Shown one piece after another: positions 1 through 6,431 of a stretch of DNA of 6,431 nucleotides. Position 1 is the stretch's first letter. Every line of letters starts with the position of its first letter. The position numbers and the translations under genes were made by a program. This DNA is from Cloacimonetes bacterium TCS60 (lineage in GTDB: Bacteria; Cloacimonadota; Cloacimonadia; JGIOTU-2), in the NCBI GenBank assembly GCA_001577135.1, contig LSCK01000092.1, forward strand, positions 1-6,431. Reading direction: 5' to 3'. The notes beneath the pieces were generated by a model that saw only the letters and a list, made by a program, of their open reading frames with translations, was not told where the DNA came from and searched no databases.

Positions 1-1620
1 GCTACAATTACGTTGCAAAACTATTTTAGAATGTACAACACTCTGGCTGGAATGACCGGTACTGCTGTGACAGAAGAGGGAGAGTTTAGTGAAATTTATG
101 ACCTCCCCGTAGTGGAAATTCCTACAAATGAACCCGTAAGAAGAGTTGACCATAATGACCAAATCTTTCGTACCAAAAGAGAAAAATATAACGCTATCAT
201 CGAGGAGATAAAACATTGGTTCTCTCTCAGAAGACCAGTCCTTGTGGGTACAATTTCTGTAGAAGTCTCTGAAATTATCAGTAGATTACTTAAAAGAGAA
301 AGTATTCCACACGAAGTCCTTAATGCTAAATATCATCAAAAGGAAGCTGAAATTGTAGCTTATGCAGGACAACCAGGATCTGTAACAATTGCAACAAATA
401 TGGCTGGCAGGGGAACTGATATTAAACTCGGTAAAGAAGTAGTTAAGTGTAACACTTGCGTTATTAAATGCCAAAACAACTGCGACAAGGCTGGAGCGAA
501 TGCTCCCTCTGATCCTCAGGACTGTATAAATAAGGAAGTTCCTTGCGGTTTGCATATAATCGGTACTGAACGGCATGAAAGCAGAAGGATTGACCGGCAG
601 TTGCGCGGTAGAAGTGCAAGACAGGGTGACCCGGGCAGTTCCAGGTTTTACCTTTCCCTCGAAGATGATCTAATGCGTATATTTGGCTCAGATCGAATTG
701 CTGGATTAATGGCAAAAATGGGCCTGGAAGATGGAGAAGCAATACAGCATCCCTGGATGACAAAAGCTGTTGAAAATGCCCAAAAACGAGTAGAAGGCCA
801 TAACTTTGAAATAAGGAAGCAACTTTTAAAATACGATGATGTTATGAACCAACAGCGTGAAGTCATTTATAACTATAGACAGAAAGTTCTTAAGGGTGAA
901 AACTTAAGAGCAGAAATTGTAGAAATGATGGAAGATTTTGTCGCTAATAAAATTTCAGACGCTGTTGAAAACATTGAATATGAAGAAGCCTGGCCAGTGG
1001 AGGATATCTACAATTGGTTTGAGGATGAACTCCATATTGATCTGGACTACCCTGAAGTTGAGGACAATATAAAAAATCAGCAAGATCTGTCCTATCATCT
1101 TTTCCAGCAACTACTTGATTTTTATGAATCAAAAGAAAGAGATTTTGAAGAGCAGCAGAGATCTCTGGAACGGTATTCTGTTCTAAAAGTAGTTGATTCC
1201 GAATGGAAAGATCATTTGTATAATATGGATAGATTAAAAGAAGGAATTAGTCTCCGAGCTTATGGTCAAAAAGATCCTTTGATTGAATACAAAAAAGAGG
1301 GCTATGAACTGTTCTTGGAGCTTACTGATAACATAAAAGAAAAAGTGATTCAAAATGTTTTCACTCTTTATCCGGAAATTTTCTATCGAGTAAAACAGGG
1401 CGTTAAAGATGTAGAATTATCACATAAAGGAAAAACAGCTTTTCAACGAGGCAAAGCTGCTAAACAACAACAAGCACAAGCTGCACCGCAGAAACAAAGA
1501 CAGCAAACATCTTCACAAAGTAAATCCAAACCCAGAAGAGTAGAAAAAGTAGGTAGAAATGACCCCTGTCCCTGTGGTAGCGGTAAGAAATATAAACATT
1601 GTTGTGGCCGCAAGGGTTAG
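1..1620 (+). CDS. secA: Protein translocase subunit SecA (3' part, 5' end outside window)
   Basis: SecA is the ATPase that drives unfolded preproteins through SecYEG at the inner membrane. The frame is open from base 1, so the start lies upstream; by comparison with the roughly 900-residue E. coli protein, about 390 N-terminal residues (Walker A, DEAD box, most of the preprotein-binding domain) are missing. Visible in order are QNYFRMY and LAGMTGTA (bases 16-63), nucleotide-binding domain 2 with GRGTD (406-420) and helicase motif VI QLRGRSARQGDPG (598-636), the helical scaffold with YDDVMNQQRE (about 832-861), the two-helix finger region with WKDHLYNMDRL (about 1204-1236), a Gln/Lys-rich linker (about 1440-1550), and a C-terminal SEC-C zinc motif (Cys codons at 1567, 1573, 1600, 1603). 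That motif ends in Cys-Cys where E. coli has Cys-His. A cysteine-rich insertion lies at 448-546. The family call is certain. The in-frame TTG at 13 is an internal leucine codon, not a start. Confidence 0.98.
   Translation, partial: ATITLQNYFRMYNTLAGMTGTAVTEEGEFSEIYDLPVVEIPTNEPVRRVDHNDQIFRTKREKYNAIIEEIKHWFSLRRPVLVGTISVEVSEIISRLLKRESIPHEVLNAKYHQKEAEIVAYAGQPGSVTIATNMAGRGTDIKLGKEVVKCNTCVIKCQNNCDKAGANAPSDPQDCINKEVPCGLHIIGTERHESRRIDRQLRGRSARQGDPGSSRFYLSLEDDLMRIFGSDRIAGLMAKMGLEDGEAIQHPWMTKAVENAQKRVEGHNFEIRKQLLKYDDVMNQQREVIYNYRQKVLKGENLRAEIVEMMEDFVANKISDAVENIEYEEAWPVEDIYNWFEDELHIDLDYPEVEDNIKNQQDLSYHLFQQLLDFYESKERDFEEQQRSLERYSVLKVVDSEWKDHLYNMDRLKEGISLRAYGQKDPLIEYKKEGYELFLELTDNIKEKVIQNVFTLYPEIFYRVKQGVKDVELSHKGKTAFQRGKAAKQQQAQAAPQKQRQQTSSQSKSKPRRVEKVGRNDPCPCGSGKKYKHCCGRKG
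433..549 (+). other. Cysteine-rich insertion in SecA nucleotide-binding domain 2
   Basis: Between GRGTDIKLG and GLHIIGTERHE, where many SecA proteins have only a short loop, this protein has about 38 residues containing six cysteines. Their codons start at 448, 457, 469, 481, 523 and 544, giving the spacing C-x2-C-x3-C-x3-C-x13-C-x6-C. E. coli SecA carries its variable (VAR) subdomain at the same place, without such cysteines. The spacing suggests a metal site or disulfide-capable loop, but that is inference. The reading frame is intact and both flanks are strongly conserved, so this is not a frameshift artefact. Confidence 0.8.
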
Positions 1621-1690
1621 TTTTCTGAATTTTACAAATCTGTTTATCTGGTGAAAAAATTATTTTTATTGACATTATATTTGGCTCGTC

Positions 1691-1700
1691 CTGAGCTCAG
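1691..1700. repeat. 10-base perfect palindrome CTGAGCTCAG
   Basis: CTGAGCTCAG equals its own reverse complement and lies 22 bases before the topA start. The flanking bases do not extend the symmetry. As a hairpin it would form only a 3-bp stem with a 4-base loop, so although a T-rich stretch (TTAAATTTTTTTAA, 1701-1714) follows, it is a poor intrinsic terminator. It could be a small dimeric operator or chance. Confidence 0.4.
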
Positions 1701-1712
1701 TTAAATTTTTTT

Positions 1713-1717
1713 AAGGA
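1713..1717 (+). promoter_or_regulatory. Ribosome binding site of topA
   Basis: AAGGA ends five bases before the ATG at 1723. It supports this start, which gives the typical TopA N-terminus with the catalytic-site glutamate at residue 9. Confidence 0.75.
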
Positions 1718-1722
1718 ATATT

Positions 1723-3933
1723 ATGGCTAAAAAACTAATGATAGTTGAATCTCCAACAAAGACAAAAACAATTTCACAATATATTGGCAACGATTTTGAT
1801 ATAACTGCTTCTATGGGTCATATCAGAGATTTACCCCGCAAAACATTTGGTATCGATGTTGATAAAGATTTCCAACCACATTATGTAATCAACTCTGACA
1901 AAAAGAAAACTGTTAGGCAGATCAAAAAGAAAGCGAAAAATGCCAAGGAGATATATCTTGCTTCTGATAATGATCGTGAGGGAGAAGCAATCGCCTGGCA
2001 TTTGAAAGAGATCTTAAAAGGTGTTGTACCGGAAGATTCTATCTATAGAGTCGTTTTCAATGAAATCACGGGTAGAGCAATAAAGGAATCTATAAAAAAT
2101 CCCGGGCATGTGGATTATAATAAAGTCGAAGCCCAACAAGCTCGAAGAATGCTGGATAGAATAGTGGGCTATCGTGTAAGTCCTATCCTCTGGAAAGTGA
2201 TTACGAAAAGACTATCTGCCGGTAGAGTGCAAACTGTGGCTCTCCGCATTATTTGTGAACGTGAAGAAAAGATTAAAAAATTCAAGCCTAAAGAATACTG
2301 GAAGATCTATGCCGATTTGAAAAAGGAGATAGAATTTTCATCTCAACTGAAAAAATACAAAGGTAAGAAGGCAAAGATCTCCAATAAAGAAGAAGCTACA
2401 AAAATTTATGATCATATTAAAGATCAGAACTTTACAGTTTCCAAACTTGAAAAAAAGGAGAAAAAGCTTTCACCTTACCCGGCATTTACCACAAGCACTT
2501 TGCAGCAAACAGCTTCCAGCCGTCTGGGATTTTCAACTAAAAGAACGATGAGCATTGCTCAACAATTATACGAAGGTGTTGATATTCAGGGTAAAAATTA
2601 CGGATTGATAACGTATATGAGAACCGATTCGGTGCGAATTGCTCAGGGAGCAGATGCCGAGCTAAAAAGCTTTATCAAAAAAGAATACGGCTCCAAATAC
2701 TCGAATAACTTTCGTCGAAAATATAAAAATAAAAACAAATCTCAAGATGCGCATGAGGCAATCCGACCCACTTCTGCCTACAGAAAACCGGAAGATATCA
2801 AACCATATTTGAATAAATCTCAGTATAGACTTTACTCCTTGATCTGGAAACGTTTTGTTGCTACTCAGATGAATTTTGCCAAAATAGACAAGACAAAGCT
2901 GGAGCTAAAAGCAGGGAATGCCCTCTTTCAAACCAAAGGCAGTATCATTACTTTTAACGGATTTATGCGCGTCTATCCCTATGTTTACATCCGTAACAAA
3001 GGGGAAAAATTACCTGATCTGGTAGAGGGTGATAAAGTAAAATTAATAAAATTAACAAAGGAACAAAAATTCACCAAACCTCCTTCCAGATATTCAGAAG
3101 CTGCCCTGGTAAAAAAACTGGAGAAAGAAAATATTGGCAGACCCAGTACTTATTCTCCCACGATTTCAACCTTGCTGGCAAGAAAATATGTCATTCTCAG
3201 GAAGAAAAAATTTTTCCCAACAGAACTCGGTATGGTAGTGGAGAAATTCCTGGTAAACAAACTGGATGATTTTTTTAATGTCTCTTTTACTGCTGACATG
3301 GAAGCTTTTTTGGATGAAATAGAAGCCGGTAAGAAAAATTACATAAACGCCCTCAAAACATTTTACGATGATTTTATGGCTCAAGTTGAAGATATTGATA
3401 TCAGAAAGGAAAAAGAAAAAATTGCCCAAAAAACTGACATGAAGTGCGAAAAATGTGGAAGTCCCATGCTGATACGTTGGTCTAAACAGGGTCCTTTTTT
3501 GGGCTGCTCAAATTTCCCCAAATGCAAAAATACCAAAAATTTTACAAGAGATAAAGATGGTAAAATTAAGGTGAAAAAGCCCAAAGTAAGTGATGAAAAA
3601 TGCCCCCAATGCGGTGGAGATTTAATACTAAAAGAGGGACGCTATGGAAAATTTTGGGCTTGTATAAATTATCCTAAGTGTAAGTTTACGAAACCGTTTC
3701 TCCTGGAAGAGTCGTGCCCGGAATGTGGCAATCAACTCGTGGAAAGAAAAAACAAGAAAAAGCGTAAATTCTACGGTTGCTCAAATTATCCTGATTGTAA
3801 ATTTATCACAAATTATAAACCCGTAGATATGAAATGTCCTGAGTGTGGAGCTCCCACAATGTTTGTTAAATCCAAAAAACACGGGAACACTAAACTCGTC
3901 TGCCTGAAATGTAAAAAGGAACTCATTGAATGA
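1723..3933 (+). CDS. topA: DNA topoisomerase I (type IA, omega protein)
   Basis: This 736-residue cytoplasmic enzyme relaxes negatively supercoiled DNA by transient single-strand cleavage through a 5'-phosphotyrosine. The TOPRIM domain occupies about residues 1-115, with Glu9 in VESPTKTKTI and the acidic triad Asp82, Asp84 and Glu86 in SDNDREGEAIAW. The catalytic tyrosine is Tyr298 in ITYMRTDS. The conserved DAHEAIRPTS segment carries His344, and ENIGRPSTYSPTIS and FTADMEAFLDEIE follow. From residue 575 there are four tetracysteine zinc ribbons: C575/C578/C595/C601, C627/C630/C647/C653, C665/C668/C686/C692 and C705/C708/C727/C730. All key residues are present and the length is normal for bacterial TopA. 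The ATG follows a good ribosome binding site. The stop codon overlaps the next start as ATGA, so translational coupling with the permease is likely. I see no truncation or frameshift. Confidence 0.98.
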   Translation: MAKKLMIVESPTKTKTISQYIGNDFDITASMGHIRDLPRKTFGIDVDKDFQPHYVINSDKKKTVRQIKKKAKNAKEIYLASDNDREGEAIAWHLKEILKGVVPEDSIYRVVFNEITGRAIKESIKNPGHVDYNKVEAQQARRMLDRIVGYRVSPILWKVITKRLSAGRVQTVALRIICEREEKIKKFKPKEYWKIYADLKKEIEFSSQLKKYKGKKAKISNKEEATKIYDHIKDQNFTVSKLEKKEKKLSPYPAFTTSTLQQTASSRLGFSTKRTMSIAQQLYEGVDIQGKNYGLITYMRTDSVRIAQGADAELKSFIKKEYGSKYSNNFRRKYKNKNKSQDAHEAIRPTSAYRKPEDIKPYLNKSQYRLYSLIWKRFVATQMNFAKIDKTKLELKAGNALFQTKGSIITFNGFMRVYPYVYIRNKGEKLPDLVEGDKVKLIKLTKEQKFTKPPSRYSEAALVKKLEKENIGRPSTYSPTISTLLARKYVILRKKKFFPTELGMVVEKFLVNKLDDFFNVSFTADMEAFLDEIEAGKKNYINALKTFYDDFMAQVEDIDIRKEKEKIAQKTDMKCEKCGSPMLIRWSKQGPFLGCSNFPKCKNTKNFTRDKDGKIKVKKPKVSDEKCPQCGGDLILKEGRYGKFWACINYPKCKFTKPFLLEESCPECGNQLVERKNKKKRKFYGCSNYPDCKFITNYKPVDMKCPECGAPTMFVKSKKHGNTKLVCLKCKKELIE
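3916..3920 (+). promoter_or_regulatory. Ribosome binding site of the permease gene, inside topA
   Basis: AAGGA lies within the last codons of topA, ending nine bases before the ATG at 3930. Together with the ATGA overlap it supports that start and a coupled operon. Confidence 0.65.
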
Positions 3934-5183
3934 GGCAGGCAGAAATATTTTTTTCTGGTATCCGCAGTGTCTTGTCTCATAAGTTGCGCTCCTTTTTAAC
4001 CCTTACTGGAATTATTATTGGCGTAGCAGCTGTTACCACGATGTTTTCATCTGTTAGCGCAATGAAAACCCTGATAAATGTTACAATCAGCAGCCTGGGT
4101 TATGATAATGTTATAATGTTATATTCATCCTATCAAGATCCAGATGACGAAAAATTAAAATATTCCCATCCTGCCAGATTCAAATCTCTGGATTACGGCG
4201 ACTTTATTGCCCTTCAGAAAAATCTTACTAATGTGAAGGTAATCTATCCTAAAATCAGCCTAACTGAGAATTTGGTAATCAATCACCAAAAAAAGAAAGT
4301 CAGGGTAAATGGGATTGGATCAGAGTTTTATACGCATAAATCATACGAACTAGAATATGGTCGTAACTTTACCAGTTTGGAAGAAAATCAGGGAGCAAAT
4401 GTTTGTATTATCGGGGCAACTTTGAAGGAAGAATTTTTCCCAGAACAAAACCCAATCGGCAAAAAAATATCTCTCGGAAATATAAGAGTTAAAATTGTTG
4501 GTGTGATGAAGCAATCTGTTTACCGTAAAAATATGAGAATGAATGTATGGGAAAAAAAGAATGACCAACAATCATGTTTTGTCCCCACAAAATTTGCTGC
4601 AGAATATTTTCGTAATAATATGAAAGTTGATATAATTGTGCTGCAGGCGACTGAGTATGAAAATGTAGGAAATATGTACAATAATGCCCGTCAAATTATT
4701 TTAGCCAGGCATAAAATGGCACATGATGTAGGGATTTCGGATATTAGCCAAAAAATTGTAGAGTTTCGTACTTCCGTTAACAAATTCATGAAAAACTGGA
4801 ATATAATATTAGTTGCAATCGCCAGTATTTCTTTGTTAACAGGTGGGTTAGGGCTTTTTAGTATTTTATTAATATCAATCCGAGAACGCATGACTGAGAT
4901 CGGTATCAGAAAAAGTATCGGAGCCACAAATAAAGATATCTTTATCCATTTTCTCTATGAATCTATATCCCTCTCCTTTTTTGGTGGTGTTATTGGAGCT
5001 GGAATTGCTACTGTTATTGTAGAAGTGTTGGCTGCTAAACTGAAAATCCCGATTGGATTTCCGGTGATGGGTTTAATTGTGGGTTTGCTTTTTGCTATCG
5101 CTGTTGGTTTCTTGTCAGGTTTTTATCCGTCCTTTAAAGCTTCGAAAATCGACCCTGTGCGCGCAATTTTTTATTTTACCTAG
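3930..5183 (+). CDS. ABC transporter permease, MacB/FtsX family
   Basis: A 417-residue inner-membrane protein with the MacB-type layout: one N-terminal membrane helix, a large extracytoplasmic domain and three C-terminal helices. The N-terminus has SHKLRSFLTLTGIIIGVAAV (about residues 16-35), the hallmark start of this family. The MacB periplasmic core signature IGATLKEEFFPEQNPIGKKI is at about 161-180. Helices lie near 292-317, 350-368 and 379-398, and the likely ATPase-contacting cytoplasmic segment ERMTEIGIRKSIGATNKDI is at 319-337. The C-terminus keeps YPSFKASKIDP. Family members (MacB, LolC/E, FtsX) act with a separate or fused ATPase to move lipoproteins, peptides or drugs, or to transmit a mechanical signal across the envelope. 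No ATP-binding domain is fused here and no ATPase gene lies in the window, so the substrate is unknown. The gene overlaps topA by four bases and sits 11 bases before rseP. The family call is firm; the specific role is not. Confidence 0.93.
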   Translation: MRQAEIFFSGIRSVLSHKLRSFLTLTGIIIGVAAVTTMFSSVSAMKTLINVTISSLGYDNVIMLYSSYQDPDDEKLKYSHPARFKSLDYGDFIALQKNLTNVKVIYPKISLTENLVINHQKKKVRVNGIGSEFYTHKSYELEYGRNFTSLEENQGANVCIIGATLKEEFFPEQNPIGKKISLGNIRVKIVGVMKQSVYRKNMRMNVWEKKNDQQSCFVPTKFAAEYFRNNMKVDIIVLQATEYENVGNMYNNARQIILARHKMAHDVGISDISQKIVEFRTSVNKFMKNWNIILVAIASISLLTGGLGLFSILLISIRERMTEIGIRKSIGATNKDIFIHFLYESISLSFFGGVIGAGIATVIVEVLAAKLKIPIGFPVMGLIVGLLFAIAVGFLSGFYPSFKASKIDPVRAIFYFT

Positions 5184-5186
5184 GAA
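5182..5186 (+). promoter_or_regulatory. Ribosome binding site of rseP, overlapping the permease stop
   Basis: AGGAA begins inside the TAG stop codon of the permease (5181-5183) and ends eight bases before the ATG at 5195. It fixes the rseP start and suggests that ribosomes ending the permease help start rseP. Confidence 0.65.
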
Positions 5187-5194
5187 AATTACAA

Positions 5195-6431
5195 ATGATA
5201 ACCATACTTGCAATAATTTTTTTATTAGGAGTTTTGGTTTTTGTTCATGAATTTGGACACTTCCTGGCTGCTAAATTATGTAACGTCAAAGTAGAAAAAT
5301 TCTCTTTCGGTTTTGGACCTAAACTGATTAGTTTTTCCAAAGGAGAAACCGAATACCGTATTTCCCTGATTCCCTTAGGAGGTTATGTGAAGATGTTTGG
5401 GGAAAATCAGGAGGAGGACGATATTCCGGACGCAGAAATTCAGAGAAGCTTTCTGCATAAACCATGGTGGCAAAAAGTTTTCATTGCTTTTAATGGCCCC
5501 TTATTTAATTTTATTTTTGCTGTTTTTGTCCTGTCTCTAACCTATATTATCGGTATAAAAACTTATGATATTCAACCTGTAGTCGGGAAAAACATAACTC
5601 AGGATGTTAAAAAATGGAGTGTGTTACAGGAACAAGATAGTATCCTTACAATCGATGGGGAAAGGGTGGAGAGCTGGATGGATATTGCCCAAACATGGTC
5701 TGAAAATAGAAGAGAGCTTCACACAGTCGTAGTCGATCGCGATAATAAAAAACTTACACTTGAGATTCCCGATTTTGATCACACTGTTTGGATAGATAGC
5801 ATCCGGGCTTATGTTCCGGCTGTAATTGGTAAAATCTATTACGGATTACCTGCATATAAAGCTGGGTTGGAAGAGGGAGATTTAATCCTGGAAATTCAAG
5901 GCAAGCAAATAACGGATTGGTATGATTTGAGAAATATTGTTAAAAAAAATCCGCAGGAAAATTTACAATTTAAAATTAAACGGGACGAAAAGATCATTGA
6001 GAAGATTGTAAAACCGCAACAAAATCCCGAAGGGGACGCTAAAAGTGGAGTAATTGGAATTACTCAAGATCTTAATGTTACTCACATTGAACGATTTAAT
6101 CTATTCAAATCCATTCAATATGGATTTCTTAGTTCTACCTCTCTCATAGCAAGATACTATTCCGGCCTGGTGAATTTGTTCCGTAATCCAGCTCGAATGG
6201 GTGAAAATATGGGTGGACCGATCATGATTGCGGCTATGACAAAACAACAAGCTGAATCCGGATTGAGCTCTTACTTCTCCTTTATGGCAATGGTTAGTAT
6301 TATCTTGATGATTATGAACCTTCTGCCGATTCCAATTTTGGATGGAGGTCAGATCATATTTGCTGTAATCGAAGGCGTGGCTGGCAAACCCCTGCACCAA
6401 TCTGTACAAGCTGTACTGCAGCGCATAGGAC
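5195..6431 (+). CDS. rseP: RIP zinc metalloprotease RseP / site-2 protease (5' part, 3' end outside window)
   Basis: This is an inner-membrane zinc protease of the site-2 family (M50). Such proteins cut single-pass membrane substrates, classically anti-sigma factors and remnant signal peptides. The 412 complete codons visible are open to the window edge. The first helix carries the catalytic HEFGH (His18, Glu19, His22), followed by FSFGFG and IPLGGYVKMFG. A second membrane segment follows NGPLFN (residues 100-105). Two PDZ regions lie at about 125-200 and 205-275. The second has the usual AGLEEGDLILEIQGK (223-237), while the first is degenerate around residues 142-158. MGGPIMIA and then NLLPIPILDGG (375-385) supply the third zinc ligand, Asp383. 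E. coli RseP is 450 residues, so only a few tens of residues are likely missing. The start codon ATG is set by the ribosome binding site and by the short N-terminus before HExxH. The usual upstream partner dxr is absent. The substrate cannot be read from the sequence. Confidence 0.96.
   Translation, partial: MITILAIIFLLGVLVFVHEFGHFLAAKLCNVKVEKFSFGFGPKLISFSKGETEYRISLIPLGGYVKMFGENQEEDDIPDAEIQRSFLHKPWWQKVFIAFNGPLFNFIFAVFVLSLTYIIGIKTYDIQPVVGKNITQDVKKWSVLQEQDSILTIDGERVESWMDIAQTWSENRRELHTVVVDRDNKKLTLEIPDFDHTVWIDSIRAYVPAVIGKIYYGLPAYKAGLEEGDLILEIQGKQITDWYDLRNIVKKNPQENLQFKIKRDEKIIEKIVKPQQNPEGDAKSGVIGITQDLNVTHIERFNLFKSIQYGFLSSTSLIARYYSGLVNLFRNPARMGENMGGPIMIAAMTKQQAESGLSSYFSFMAMVSIILMIMNLLPIPILDGGQIIFAVIEGVAGKPLHQSVQAVLQRIG

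Larger units (their letters stand above)
1621..1722 (+). promoter_or_regulatory. secA-topA intergenic region, no clear promoter or terminator
   Basis: These 102 bases are the only appreciable non-coding gap in the window. They are A/T-rich and hold an isolated TTGACA (1669-1674) with no convincing -10 hexamer 16-18 bases downstream. They also hold a TATATTTG (1676-1683) that matches the Bacteroidetes-type -7 element TAnnTTTG but lacks the matching upstream TTTG. A 10-base palindrome (1691-1700) is followed by a T-rich run. A promoter for topA and the genes after it probably lies here if they are not read through from secA, but no single element is strong enough to name. Confidence 0.35.

Noticed and set aside
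286..866. Several reverse-strand open frames within secA
   Set aside because: They lie antisense to highly conserved SecA motifs, and their products look like random composition with no domain signature.
1651..1670. Possible secA terminator: A-run followed by T-run (AAAAAATTATTTTT)
   Set aside because: The stem would be only A:T pairs with no G:C core, too weak for an intrinsic terminator.
1669..1697. Sigma-70 promoter starting at TTGACA
   Set aside because: The hexamer 16-18 bases downstream is GAGCTC-like, not TATAAT-like, so the -35 match stands alone.
3166..3584. Reverse-strand open frames within topA
   Set aside because: They are shadows of the lysine-rich TopA coding strand; their poly-Phe/Leu/Ile look comes from antisense Lys/Glu codons, not a membrane protein.
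6101..6409. Reverse-strand open frame of about 100 codons
   Set aside because: It lies wholly inside the conserved coding sequence of rseP on the other strand, and its translation shows no recognisable motif.
1..6431. A new defence, mobile or biosynthetic system
   Set aside because: All coding capacity is taken by four recognisable housekeeping or envelope families in close operon order, with no repeats, integrase, transposase or composition break.

Overview
The window is an AT-rich bacterial chromosomal segment, with an estimated G+C in the upper thirties. All genes are on the + strand and tightly packed. It holds four protein genes: the 3' part of secA, a complete topA, a complete MacB/FtsX-type ABC transporter permease, and the 5' part of rseP, a site-2 intramembrane metalloprotease. 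I see no tRNA, rRNA, CRISPR array, insertion sequence, phage gene or attachment site.

Layout: 1-1620 encodes the C-terminal 539 codons of SecA, the motor ATPase of protein export. A 102-base gap (1621-1722) follows. It holds a 10-base perfect palindrome, A/T tracts and the ribosome binding site of the next gene. topA (1723-3933) encodes DNA topoisomerase I with four C-terminal zinc ribbons. The permease gene (3930-5183) overlaps topA by four bases (ATGA), and rseP (5195 to the window edge) follows 11 bases later, with its ribosome binding site touching the permease stop codon. The last three genes therefore look like one translationally coupled operon; secA may or may not share their transcript.

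Organism: the low G+C, the RseP with two PDZ regions and the MacB-like permease fit a bacterium with an outer membrane. The SecA resembles that of FCB-group or related deep-branching lineages, such as Cloacimonadota-like organisms. This placement is inferred from protein texture only and is weak.

How the genes fit together: SecA, the permease and RseP all act at the inner membrane (protein export, possible lipoprotein or envelope transport, and regulated intramembrane proteolysis). TopA is general housekeeping that relaxes negative supercoils. This is mostly core-genome content and I do not see a previously undescribed system. The most notable points are a six-cysteine insertion in SecA's second nucleotide-binding domain, a permease gene with no ATPase partner placed between topA and rseP, a degenerate first PDZ domain in RseP, and the four-ribbon tail of TopA.
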